From Tulasnella sp. 424 (Eukaryota > Basidiomycota > Agaricomycetes > Cantharellales > Tulasnellaceae), in assembly GCA_019633425.1 (NCBI GenBank), contig WSUB01000013.1, positions 62,001-126,000 on the forward strand: a DNA stretch of 64,000 bases, in the 5' to 3' direction. Both the position numbers and the translations under genes were made by a program. The notes under the pieces were generated by a model. It saw only the letters and a program-made list of their open reading frames with translations, was not told the origin of the DNA and did no database searches. Positions 23,692-34,306 of this stretch are shown here, piece by piece. Numbering within the stretch: the stretch's first letter is position 1; every line of letters begins with the position of its first letter.

Positions 23692-25576
23692 TCATTTGAC
23701 ATCATCGGGGAGAGCCCACTCCTCAACAAATTCGGTGTTCTGAGGATCCCACGTCGCTGCATTCACATATCCTCCAGGGAGGTGCTTGAGCCGCGTCTTC
23801 ACAGATGAATGGACTTTCGTAGGTCGATCAGGCGTCGGTTCTCTAATCTCCCGAGCACGGAACCAATGCGGCCTAACGAAATTCAACGAGTTACAGTAAG
23901 TGGACGTCTTGTTAGACCAAGAAGACACATACCGACGGAAGAAATTGAAATCGAAGCCCCAGAGGTTAACGGGCGTCAAGAGCGGCACGACTTCGAGGAA
24001 CCTCCAGAAAAAGCGGTGCTTGCATTCCACGAATGCAGAGTGAAACTTGCTCAAAGCATCCTGCCTTTCTTGCTCGATATATTTAGCCAAGCCTTCTGCA
24101 TCGGAACTATCCGGTTTATCGACGCGAAAGGTCCGCAAGGCCTTCTCGTTCCAAACGATAGCGGCAGTGCATTTCTTCGCCTCACGAATCATCCATCGAA
24201 GAGGAATACGGGACAGCTGGGACCCTTGTCTGAGCCCTTCCCACCCTCCGCCGACGTCTGCCAAGTTCAAGAAAATGTTAGAGCGTACTTCTATTGAAAA
24301 TTCCTGGTAGGAGGTCGTACCGCCGTGTCCTCCAGCGAACCAGACCTCTTCAACCGTTCGTTCGTCATTCTTAAGGCCCCTTTGACTGTTCTTGTCGTCT
24401 GCGATCACATCTTGGGAAGTTGGGCCGGGATTCCAATAACTTGCCTCGAACCTCGCTCGCCGTTCATCGAGAGCTAAGGCATGGCGAACGTGCTTGACAA
24501 TCCTGTTTGTTTTGGTGTTCGGAAGCCCGTGGGGAACGAGCCCAACACTAGAAACTGTGTCCCTACGGGCAGCATACAGTCAACCAATGGAACATCCTGT
24601 TTCTTGACCCTGAAAGTAATCCCTACCAGATACCCACGAACTCCACTTCCACTCTACGAGAGAATGTCTTTAAGAAGTTCCTGCTCAAGAAGCCTCGCAG
24701 ATCGCTTCTGTCTTTCTGCCAAAATTCGATCTCTTTCGCTGCTTCTTTGAAAATGGTGTACGCAAAAGGAACTTGTTCCGCGTTTCGTGGAGGCAACAAG
24801 CCCACGCGATAAAGCATCGCTGCAAGAGCTCTAAGCGCTTGTTAAGCCAAACGTTTGAACAGCACGACCGAGCGGACGGACCTTGCCGTGTAAGCCCCAC
24901 GACTGAAACCAAATAGACAGATCTTGTCACCCTCTTGATACGTGTCCATCAGAAACTTGTAACCACCCATCTAAAGAGTTTTCTGGTTGGGCATAGGGAC
25001 GATCGGTATTTCCTGCTCAACTCACCACGTGGTCTTGCAAATACCAGGCAAATGCTTCATCTAGCACTTGAGCAACCTTCTGGCTGATACCAGATATAAA
25101 TCCTGGTGAGGTGTAAGTTCCAATTCCAGTTTGATAGTAAACAAGCTGTTGATCGGGTTTGTTTTTCTCGAGCATTCCAAACAGAAGAACAACGTTGGTA
25201 TTCTAAGGCGGTTAAATATTATAGACGATCAGTATGTGGACGACCGAAGGATGGGAGGCATCACCTTGTCGTCTTTGAAATGGTTGCTCGTTCCATCGAA
25301 ACATAGAACCAGAGTGCGACCTTTCCTAGGTTCGGGCTTATCTTTGATAAGAGGACCTTGAGATGATTGTGAATCCGACGTGGTTATTCCGGGGGGTTCC
25401 GACCGTGCGTTGCGAGGCTTGCGCGCATCTTGGCTTTGCCAACGTTTAAATGAGTACAAACCGTATTGGATCTCCCCTAGTGCCAGAAGCCGCCCTCGAC
25501 CATCCCGAAGCGAAATTTTCGTAGCAAATGCTTTGTTCACCTGAGGAGATGCTCTGAGTAAAGGGCCGACTGGCAT
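23692..25576 (-). CDS. DUF2235 alpha/beta hydrolase (Tle1-like fold)
   Basis: Six exons (25576-25265, 25202-25026, 24970-24882, 24830-24627, 24562-24321, 24257-23692) give 529 aa. Motifs in order: RTLVLCFDGTSNHF near residue 90, NTNVVLLFGMLEK, YYQTGIGTY, DKICLFGFSRGAYTARALA with nucleophile Ser186 in GFSRG, VEFVGIWDTVSSVG with the likely catalytic Asp, and WFAGGHGDVGGGW with the catalytic His. This is the full catalytic triad of DUF2235, a family found in many fungi and related to phospholipases. The natural substrate in fungi is unknown. The ~85-residue N-terminal extension is Arg- and Ser-rich without a signal peptide, so an intracellular location is likely. Its last exon is copied at 21025-21545. 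Confidence 0.88.
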
Positions 25577-26294
25577 CCCTTTGATATAATTCGAGGGCTT
25601 CCTCGGTCCGGGAGGTTGACTTACGGTTGGATTTCAATGGCTGCTGCCGATGGCTGAACCGTGGGATGATAAACGGTTGCCATCAAGCCGCGTCATTGCA
25701 AGCCGGTTTGCCATTTGTATCCGGTCCGTCAAAGTCCGTCGTTACCGCTCCCCAGTGCTGTGCTCGGGCTGGCCAGATCATAGCCGTTTCATTCAGCCAG
25801 CAACTACCTCCCTCGAATCAAGCAATTATATTCCCATTAATTCGTCGGTCCACTTACATCACATGTCATAAAACGACCAAGTCGAATTAGCCAGTGTTGC
25901 GCACTATAGGGAGCAAAGACATTGTGCACAGGGAAATCGGCTACCTCTGCTGTGGTGAGGTTCTCCGAATCCTCATGAGTCATGATCGAACTTCGGCATC
26001 TGCCCCGTAACTCCGTCTTGAGGGCCGTCCCTGGTCCCTTGCTCCAACCACCACTCCTAGAAAGAGTAGGGACCGTAAGTACTACAAGCGGCTGGCCCCG
26101 AGCTTTTGTCTGCAGTCGTCAGTCTGATGTCTCGTCTGATTACCAAGGAGCAGGGAAACTGAAGTAGACAATTGGCTCCGCTAAACCCTAGTCCCCGGTT
26201 GAAGTCTCCCACCTCGTGTAAGGACTCACTTGTTTCTCCTTTCGGCCATAGTTCCTGATTTTTTAACACGCACCGATCTGCAGCTGCTCCGAGA
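25577..26294. other. Intergenic: promoters of DUF2235 and F-box D1
   Basis: The two flanking genes diverge from here. 25850-26294 is closely copied at 28535-28960 upstream of the second F-box gene (shared ccacttacatcacat, gaaatcggctacctctgctgtgg, cagtcgtcagtctgat). The left part, 25577-25850, is unique. A purine/pyrimidine-poor TATA-like element is not obvious. Confidence 0.5.
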
Positions 26295-27761
26295 ATGCCC
26301 ATTTCGTCTCTTCCTGAGGAGCTGTTCGTCCAGATAATCAATGGTACCCTTCACCGGTTCGACCCCGCGTATTGGGCCCAGTTACAAGAGACTCGTCTGG
26401 TCTGCAAACGATGGAATGAAATAATAGAGGGCAACCCGTCACTTTGGGCATTCATCTCAAGTCACATGAATCGGATCAGGATCCAAGAGTCACTTCACTT
26501 CTCCGGATCCCACGACTTGACCGTTTCGGCATTTGTGGGAAATGAGGAGTTCTGGGAGCGCATCCTTCCTCACGCAAGTCGTTGGGCCGACTTAGTCATA
26601 AACGGCGTTCAGCACGAAGAATCCATGGAGAAGGTTCGCTCAACATCAGTCCCCAGACTGACTAGCCTTACCTTCGCATGGTGCGATGACAGAGTAGTTG
26701 ATGCCTTCAGCGGCAAGCTGCTCAGCCTGAAGCACCTTATGCTACGTAGGGTACCCTGCCCCTGGTCCCCAGCCGATTTTCCGTCCGCATCGCTCAAGAG
26801 CTTGCGTCTCATCGAACATCCATTTCGGTCCTCGCATGATACATTTCAGATGTTCGAAATTCTTCGTAGCTGCACCGAGCTGGTTACTTTCCATTTGAGC
26901 GCGTCCAGAACCCCTCCATCTCTTCCACAGTCACTTGTTCCGGTCTCGTTGCCACACTTGACGGAGCTCTCGTTTCAGGACATGAGGAACGACTTTCTTC
27001 ACCTGATCCTCCAAACATTGCATGTTCCCCACTGTCGATCGGTGGCCATCAAAGGAGAGGTAGAAGAGGACTTTGCAGGGGTCGGGCATGCGGTGCTGTC
27101 GAAGGGTTGGGGCCAGGTTCGGGAAAGGGGAAGAATCTCAGTTAGTATGGCGGGTATAATTGTGGATTGCGAACTAGTGAACGAGCGGGCAGCCGAGCTT
27201 GTCCGTTTGCAGCTAGACTTCCGAGTCACCAACGAGGTGGATCGTTCCGACCCGGTGACATGGGATTGTATCAAAGCTTTTGGTCGGGAATTCCGGGACT
27301 GCATCGGCCTAAATGTAGGTTGGGATTTATGGGTGCTGGATGTCGCACATCCGTCCTGGCTCGCTCGTATCCTCTCATCATGTGCTCGCCTCTTTCCAAC
27401 CACGCACATGTTACACCTAACAAATACCAAAACCTTCAAACCCACCGATACCAAGTCAAACACAGACGACCCACTAGAATGTCTTCACTCAGATTCTTCG
27501 CCAAACCAAGAGGGGGATGGAAACGATTGCGTCGGATTGGCGTTTCCTCGTCTTCTCTACCTGCGCATTGAATACCACAAAACCCATGCCGAAGGAATCG
27601 TACAGGTCGTACATCGGAGGATACTCAATGCAGGTGGCAATGGTATGCCTAAGCCCGCCTTGCAAATGGAGATTATCATCCGCGACGATGCACTGCCCGT
27701 TGCGGAGGACGTGTTGGCACTATCGCAGTTGACACCCCAAGTTACGATAACACGCTCGTAG
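26295..27761 (+). CDS. F-box protein D1 (tandem copy 1)
   Basis: A 488-aa single-exon frame starts MPISSLPEELFVQII and carries the F-box (TRLVCKRWNEIIEGNPSLWAFI), then leucine-rich segments (LTSLTFAWCDD, LLSLKHLMLRRV, SLKSLRLIEHPF, CTELVTFHLS, PHLTELSFQDM). It is very similar to D2 over its whole length; differences cluster in the middle (D1 has VTNEVDRSDPVTWDCIKAF, D2 is four residues shorter there) and around NTKTFKPTDTK. F-box proteins recruit targets to SCF ubiquitin ligases. No in-frame disruption is seen, so it is likely active. Confidence 0.87.
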   Translation: MPISSLPEELFVQIINGTLHRFDPAYWAQLQETRLVCKRWNEIIEGNPSLWAFISSHMNRIRIQESLHFSGSHDLTVSAFVGNEEFWERILPHASRWADLVINGVQHEESMEKVRSTSVPRLTSLTFAWCDDRVVDAFSGKLLSLKHLMLRRVPCPWSPADFPSASLKSLRLIEHPFRSSHDTFQMFEILRSCTELVTFHLSASRTPPSLPQSLVPVSLPHLTELSFQDMRNDFLHLILQTLHVPHCRSVAIKGEVEEDFAGVGHAVLSKGWGQVRERGRISVSMAGIIVDCELVNERAAELVRLQLDFRVTNEVDRSDPVTWDCIKAFGREFRDCIGLNVGWDLWVLDVAHPSWLARILSSCARLFPTTHMLHLTNTKTFKPTDTKSNTDDPLECLHSDSSPNQEGDGNDCVGLAFPRLLYLRIEYHKTHAEGIVQVVHRRILNAGGNGMPKPALQMEIIIRDDALPVAEDVLALSQLTPQVTITRS

Positions 27762-27940
27762 GGTGGACGAAGGTAGTAGGACTGGGATAGCGGGAATCCG
27801 CGGTTGGCACGCTTGAAAATAGTAACCTGAGCCTTGAATGTAGCCTTGAATAGAATATATCTGCCCTGGAACGACATCACTCCGTTCGGACGTACGTATG
27901 CTCGAGCATCGACATGCACTACAATTACACCATTTCCCTG

Positions 27941-28495
27941 TCAGTATTTCCGTAGGTACAACCAACCTAGTCTAACGAAGGCCCAAACCAGTCCAACCGC
28001 GCAGTAGACGCTCGTGAGCATCAGCGGCAAGAACTCCATACCACTGTTTGGCCCGGCATCGTCCGGGGAAGACTTGGAATTCCGACCTGAAAAAATTGGG
28101 AACATCGTGATGAAGAGTTGGAGAGGGATGAACCCGGCAAGATACGCCTTCTCGAGTACGTCGATAATAAATGTTAGTCGGGATGATGGATGCCTAAAGA
28201 CGAGTTTGCTGGGTTTAGCGGAGGATCAACTGGCAGGAAAGTCATGAGTTAACACACTCGTATCCTGGTCGGCTTAGGCCGCTGAAGACTAAGGCTCCCC
28301 AGACTATTGAATAGACGATTTGGACGAGCGTTTCGGGAGTTTGGATGTCTGATGTGCAATCAACGCGGATGCGCGTATTGTCAGCATACGAGAGGGGCTG
28401 AATAGAATGTAGAAGTGCGAGAAGACGCCAGCGACACTCGTTAAGACTAAACCGAAGATCCGGAAATGCGCTTCATTGTTAGCCGCCATAGGACT
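27941..28495 (-). pseudogene. Truncated copy of ALG8 exons 11-13
   Basis: Aligns with 30594-31135 at the 3' end of the full ALG8 gene. The last-exon frame is still open ([39 protein letters not shown]) but there is no start, no upstream exons and no N-terminal catalytic half, and intron-border bases have drifted. It was produced by the tandem duplication of the neighbouring F-box gene and should not yield a working glucosyltransferase. It ends tail to tail with D1. Confidence 0.85.
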
Positions 28496-28960
28496 GTATA
28501 ACAGTGATAATCCAGTATTCGTTAGTCCACTTACATCACATTTCATGAAACGACCAAGTCGAATTATACAGTGTTGCGCACTATAGGTAGCAAAGACATT
28601 GTCCACGGGGAAATCGGCTACCTCTGCTGTGGTGAGGTTCTCCGAATCCTCATGGTCGAGCATTCGGCATTTGCCTCGTAACTCCGTCCTGAGGGCCGCC
28701 CCTGGTCCCTCCAACCACGACCCCCCGAAAGAGCAGGGACCGTAAGTACCACCGGCGGCTAGCCCCGAGCTTTTGTCTGCAGTCGTCAGTCTGATAACTC
28801 GCCTGATTACCAAGGAGCAGGGAAATTGAGGACCTCAAAGTAGACAATTGGCTCCGCTAAACCCTAGTCCCCGGTTGAAGTCTCCCACCTCGTGTAAGAA
28901 CTCGCTTTCGGCCATAGTTCCCGATTTTTTAACACGCACCGATCTGCAGCCGCTCCTAGA

Positions 28961-30415
28961 ATGCCCATTTCGTCTCTTCCTGAGGAGCTGTTCGTCCAGA
29001 TAATCAATCATAACATTCACCAATTCGACCCCGCGTATTGGGCCCAGTTACAAGAGACTCGTCTGGTCTGCAAACGATGGAACGAAATAATAGAGGGCAA
29101 CCCGTCACTTTGGGCATTCATCTCAAGTCACATGAATCGGATCAGGATCCAAGAGTCACTTCACTTCTCCGGATCCCACGACTTGACCGTTTCGGCATTT
29201 GTGGGAAATGAGGAGTTCTGGGAGCGCATCCTTCCTCACGCAAGTCGTTGGGCCGACTTAGTCATAAACGGCGTTCAGCATGGAGAATCCATGGAGAAGG
29301 TTCGCTCAACATCAGTCCCAAGACTGACTAGCCTTACCCTCGCGTGGTGCGATGACGGAGTAGTTGATGCCTTTAGCGGCAAGCTGCTCAGCCTGAAGCA
29401 CCTTATGCTACATAGGGCACCCTGCCCCTGGTCCCCAGCCGATTTTCAGTCCGCATCGCTCAAGAGCTTGCGTCTCATCGAACATCCATTTCGGTCCTCG
29501 CATGATACATTTCAGATGTTCGAAATTCTTCGTAGCTGCACCGAGCTGGTTACTTTCCATTTGAGCGCGTCCAGAACCCCTCCATCTCTTCCACAGTCAC
29601 TTGTTCCGGTCTCGTTGCCACACTTGACGGAGCTCTCGCTTCAGGACTTGAAGAACGACTTTCTTCACCTGATCCTCCAAACATTGCATGTTCGCAACTG
29701 TCGATCGGTGGCCATCAGAGGAGAGGCAGAAGAGGGGTTTGTAGGAGTCGGGCATGCGGTGCTGTCGAAGGGTTGGGGTCAGGTTCGGGAAAGGGGAAGA
29801 ATCTCAATTAGTATGGCGGGGGTAATTGTGGATTGCGAACTAGTGAACGAGCGGGCAGGCGAGCCTGTCCGTTTGCAGCTAGACTTCCGAGTCACCGGGA
29901 CCGACTCGACGGCATTGGATTGTATCGAAGCTTTTGGTCGGGAATTCCGGGACTGCATCGGTCTAAATGTAGGTTGGGATTTATGGGTGCTGGATGTCGC
30001 ATATCCGTCCTGGCTCGCTCGTATCCTCCCATCATGCGCTCGCCTCTTTCCAACCACGCACATGTTACGCCTGATTAATACCAGGATCTCCGAAATCACC
30101 GATACCAAGTCAAACACACACGACCCACTTGAATGTCTTCACTCAAATTCTTCGCGAAACCAAGAGGGGGATGGAAACGATTGCGTCGGATTGGCGTTTC
30201 CTCGTCTTCTATACCTGCGCATTGAATACCACAAAACCCATGCCGAAGGAATCATACAAGTCGCACATCGGAGGATACTCAATGCAGGAGGAAATGGTAC
30301 GCCTAAGCCCGCCTTGCAAATGGAGATTATCATCCGCGACGATGCACTGCCCGTTCCGGAGGACGTGTTGGCACTATCGCAGTTGACACCCCAGGTTACG
30401 ATAACACGCTCATAG
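28961..30415 (+). CDS. F-box protein D2 (tandem copy 2)
   Basis: A 484-aa single-exon frame, near-identical to D1 in the F-box and first ~370 residues apart from scattered changes (NHNIHQF against NGTLHRF; a shortened VTGTDSTALDCIEAF). The promoter is copied too. Both genes keep full open frames. It is convergent with ALG8, with 178 bp between the two stops. Role as for D1: presumed SCF substrate adaptor of unknown target. Confidence 0.87.
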   Translation: MPISSLPEELFVQIINHNIHQFDPAYWAQLQETRLVCKRWNEIIEGNPSLWAFISSHMNRIRIQESLHFSGSHDLTVSAFVGNEEFWERILPHASRWADLVINGVQHGESMEKVRSTSVPRLTSLTLAWCDDGVVDAFSGKLLSLKHLMLHRAPCPWSPADFQSASLKSLRLIEHPFRSSHDTFQMFEILRSCTELVTFHLSASRTPPSLPQSLVPVSLPHLTELSLQDLKNDFLHLILQTLHVRNCRSVAIRGEAEEGFVGVGHAVLSKGWGQVRERGRISISMAGVIVDCELVNERAGEPVRLQLDFRVTGTDSTALDCIEAFGREFRDCIGLNVGWDLWVLDVAYPSWLARILPSCARLFPTTHMLRLINTRISEITDTKSNTHDPLECLHSNSSRNQEGDGNDCVGLAFPRLLYLRIEYHKTHAEGIIQVAHRRILNAGGNGTPKPALQMEIIIRDDALPVPEDVLALSQLTPQVTITRS

Positions 30416-30593
30416 GGTGGACGAAGGACTGGTTGAAGGATAGCGGGAATCCGCGGTTGGCACGCTTGAAAATAGTAACCTGAGCCTTGAATGTAGCCTT
30501 GAATAGAAACTATCTGCTCTGGAACGACCCCACTCCGTTCGGACGTACGTATGCTCGAGCATCGACATGCACTACAATTACACCATTTCCCTG

Positions 30594-33029
30594 TCAGTAT
30601 TTCCGTAGGTACAACCAACCTAGTCTAACGAAGGCCCAAACCAGTCCAACCGCGCAGTAGACGCTCGTGAGCATCAGCGGCAAGAACTCCATACCACCGT
30701 TTGACCCGGCATCGTCCGGGGAAGACTTGAAATTTCGACCTGAAAAAATTGGGAACATCGTGATGAAGAGTTGGAGAGGGATGAACCCGGCAAGATACGC
30801 CTTCTCGAGTATGTCGATAATAAATGTTGGGAGGGATGACGGAGGCCTAAAGACTTGGGTTTAGCGAAGGATTGATTAGCAGAAAGGTCATGAGTTAACA
30901 CACTCGTATACTCGTCGGCTTAGGCCGCTGAAGACCAAGGCTCCCCAGATTACGGAATAGACGATTTTGATCAGCGTTTCTGGGATTCGGGAATGTCAGA
31001 TGCCCAACCACCATGGATGTACATATCGTCAGCATACCAGAAGGGGTGAACAAAAGTGGGAAGAGTGAGAAGATGCCAGCGACACTCGTTAAGACAAACG
31101 TCCGGAAGTGCGCTTGATTGTCAGCCGCCATAAGACTGGTATTTCGGTAATACAATATCCGTCAGTCCAAGTAAGTTACATGTCATGGGACGGGAGAAGC
31201 TTACCTCAGAGGGACTAATACAAGCATGATTGCCTTTTCGTGGACATGCCATCCGAACATGAATGATGTCCATCCGCAAAGGGTCAATGCGCAGACAAAG
31301 GATCTGTACGTTGGCACGCGCCAGAGCTTGACAAGCCAAATCTTAAAAAATACCATGTAAGAGATGACTGCTTGTAAGCATAGAAGTGGAGGGGATACCA
31401 ATTGGAAGGCCACAGTTATGATGAACGTGTGGATAGGCTTCACGTTTGGAATGACGGCAAAGACGGTGTCACCGACCAATCCTCTTGAAGTCGATTGAAT
31501 GCCAGCCCCGTTAATTATTTCAGGCTTAAAGATCTGCGCAGCTGAGGGGCAGTCACGGTGAGTAGCGGTAGTCAGAAACCTCGTTAAATACACACCCTTT
31601 AGCAGGACTCGATCCAGCATTGTCACAAGAGCCCATGCATTTGGAGCCCAGTAGGCGTGGTTGAGACCCCGAGTGAATGGAAACAGGCGAGATAGAAGCT
31701 GAGGTAATTGGCCAAGTACGGTGAATGGGCCGAGTGATACGACGAAGACGAGGATGACGGTGTTGGCGAGAGTGAGGAATTGCTTTGGAAGTGGTGTTCC
31801 TGATGGTTCGGAGCAACGGATTAGGGTCCTGAGAGTATTATAGTCATGAGATTCGCAACATACCTTGAGGAGTCATACAGAAAGAGCGGAGAAGATAAAT
31901 AAAGTAAGCAGGCTGCCGGTGCAGGACTTGGTTAGTAATGCTTGCGGGACCTCCCCGCAGTAATTAGACGTACAGCCAGATACATATAGATATGCTTGAA
32001 ATTTAGGAGAACGGCGAAAAGAAACCCAGACGCGAGTTTGTTACCCTAAATGCCCGCCCAAGTTCGTTCAGACGGCCTATATGTACCCGGTTATGGGATA
32101 TTACCTACCTCTTTAGCCATTAGAATGGACCAGAGAAGGATCCCAAACATGAAGCCATTGTATTGGAAGTGAATGTGATCGACGATAAGAAAGCTCGGGT
32201 GGAGGAAGACGGATGCCGAGATTATGGTCTGAATGGTCTTGTCAGGGGACCCCCGGATGAATCTAACATGGTGAGGAATGGGCTATCGGGTCAACGTGGC
32301 GCCCTTCGACAGAATGGTGAGACTGACCTCAAGAGTGCTGCGGCCATCACTAGCTCGGTCACAATCACGGTCGTCCGTTGGAATGCGATGACCGACCAAG
32401 CATCGTAGTTGAGGTTGTTAAGGTGGGTGATTTTAGGGTCCACTATCCTTGCAAATAGCGACATAAACCATTCAAAATAGGCAAAGAACGGTGGATAGTC
32501 CAAAGCTGCGGAAGAAGGAGTGAGATTGCCGTTTGGCGTTAACGTGGTTGGCCATTCTACTCACTCCATTCTGACGTAGTCTATGTATCTGATATTAGTA
32601 AATCACCAATGTCAAGCAGGAGTCATAAAGGCTAACTCACGTCGTAGTACCATTTTGATAGTGGCAAAGACCTTGTTATGGCAAGCCAGTTGCGATGCAC
32701 CTCAAAGTCTGTGGACCGACTGGCAGTTGACATTTAGCAACGTATTGAATTTTGCAAAGTAATACCACTTACTACGACGGATATAGCAACAACTTCACTA
32801 CAGTAGACAGCACCAGTATGTCTCTCTCATGCGGCAAGAGAAACGTCTCCGGCGGCGGGCTTCTTGGCGGCTCCGGTGGTGGCTCGAGTTTTACAGGTGA
32901 TTTTGCAGCCCCACCATCCAATTTCGACAACGTTGCAGAACGATGACCTATGACCGACGGACTGGTCGTAATCCTTGGCGGGACGTTTGGATTCCCACTG
33001 TAAGGTGGTTGAAGTGTTCCGGTTGACAT
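30594..33029 (-). CDS. ALG8: Dolichyl-P-Glc alpha-1,3-glucosyltransferase of N-glycan assembly
   Basis: Thirteen exons (33029-32773, 32719-32641, 32580-32565, 32505-32328, 32262-32109, 32045-31974, 31912-31864, 31799-31596, 31541-31399, 31341-31205, 31135-31038, 30979-30904, 30846-30594) sum to 571 aa. Diagnostic motifs: [95 protein letters not shown] and [31 protein letters not shown] separates ALG8 from ALG6. It is a multi-pass ER membrane enzyme adding the second glucose to the lipid-linked oligosaccharide. A Pro-rich ~75-aa N-terminal extension is unusual. Exon 3 is only 16 nt. The start at 33029 is the ATG nearest the divergent VMA21. Confidence 0.93.
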
Positions 33030-33161
33030 CACTTCGGTTGAGGGGGTGGGTGGAAAGAAATAACAAAACGCAAACGTCTGCGTTGCCGCACGTGGCGTCT
33101 TCTCGCAGTTCGGCTTCCACCTTTCCCTTGCCACCACCACCTCCCACCATCCTTCGAAAAA
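33030..33161. promoter_or_regulatory. Bidirectional promoter between ALG8 and VMA21
   Basis: Only 132 bp separate the two start codons, so both genes must share this region. It contains CT-rich runs near 33118-33150 (cacctttcccttgccaccaccacc), common just upstream of fungal transcription starts. Both products act in the ER, but co-regulation is inference. Confidence 0.6.
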
Positions 33162-33591
33162 ATGAGCGCACAGGCCGCCCCCGCTAACGCTACTCAAAAT
33201 GTCGCAGAGACTGGGTAAGGTCGTACAGCGTATCTGAGGGAACCGATTAATAAACGTTGATGCTGACGTTTTGGGGCCGGGCCGATATTCACTAGGTCCA
33301 CGCTATTCAAGCTCGCCCTATTCACCGTCTGCCTGGGTCTCGCACCAATTTCGACATACCTTCTGTCGCAAAAATACCTGTGGGACGGTGCGTTAGAAGT
33401 TTGCGCTTGACGTCGCGCTGTCTCAGGCTGAAACCGCTTCTGTCGCAGGAAATTCGACGTATGCTGCGATCACGGCCATCATCGCAGCAAACTTCGTTCT
33501 CGTGACGTACATCATCACCGCTGTTCGAGAGGATTCTCAAAGCCAGAAGCCTGTACCAAAAGCCGAATCGGAAAGCAAGAAGGACCGATGA
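33162..33591 (+). CDS. VMA21: V-ATPase assembly factor
   Basis: Exons 33162-33214, 33296-33387, 33449-33591; 95 aa, the usual size. Two hydrophobic helices (LFKLALFTVCLGLAPISTYL and YAAITAIIAANFVLVTYII) are joined by the short loop SQKYLWDGNST. The tail ends SKKDR, a C-terminal di-lysine KKxx ER-retrieval signal as in yeast Vma21. The family escorts the V0 sector of the vacuolar proton ATPase out of the ER. Divergent from ALG8, convergent with the next gene. Confidence 0.93.
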
Positions 33592-34306
33592 CCGCCCTGC
33601 CCGCAGCCGTCTACTCCGCTTGCAACATCCCTCAGCACTTTGATTTCAACTTATATGTTTTTGCTTCGATTCATCTATGCCAACCAAGACCGCTATGGCT
33701 ATATACACAGAGAGAGATACGTACAAGTACAATAAATACACACTTACAGGGGCATCCATCCTACACAACTTTTTTGGATGTTCCCAAAAATATAAAACGA
33801 AAAAAAGAGCGGATCGAAAAAACAAAAGAGTGTGGGGTAGAGCGGAGAGCAACAAAAGCTTCGCTACTACTGAGAAAGAGAGAGAGATAATCGCAGACAT
33901 AAATCCAAAATACACAATAATGACAACACGACAGATAATACGACGACGTCGTCGAGAGACGACACGGGGGAAAAAGTAATACGGTGTACGAAACACCAAG
34001 GTCCAGGTGATGAAGGAGAAGATGACGCAAACGCACAATCAAGAAAGAGACGGAGATATGGCAAAGAAGTGAGGAGGACTTGCATAGAAGCACAGATGGA
34101 GAGAGGTAACGTGCTGGATGATATGGAGGAGAGATTGAACAACTGGTGTTTTTTTGCTTTGAAGAATGGCTTTAGGCGTTTTTGCTGGGATAGTATTGAG
34201 AGAAAGGAAAAATGGTACAGGTATGATATTTCTATCATTGGGGGTCGTTGGTGGCTGTACTTGATTGAATTGAAGAAAATGGAGGTGCACAGAGAGACCT
34301 TATTTT
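33592..34306. other. Convergent 3' intergenic region
   Basis: The 3' ends of VMA21 (plus) and the 1041-aa protein gene (minus) meet here. The sequence is A-rich on the plus strand (33770-33990, e.g. gaaaaaaagagcgg, aaaatacacaat) with AT-rich candidate polyadenylation contexts. The open frames on both strands are low-complexity and not supported. Confidence 0.45.

Larger units (their letters stand above)
25850..31200. repeat. Tandem duplication of ~2.7 kb (F-box gene plus ALG8 3' end)
   Basis: Unit 1 (about 25850-28534) and unit 2 (about 28535-31200) are direct repeats. Each has an F-box promoter, an F-box gene and, in reverse, the last three exons of ALG8. The junction lies in ALG8 intron 10: the sequence near 25850, 28535 and 31165 shares gtcggtccacttacatcacatgtcat-like words. 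Because the full ALG8 lies to the right, unit 1 can only contain its truncated tail. Confidence 0.85.
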
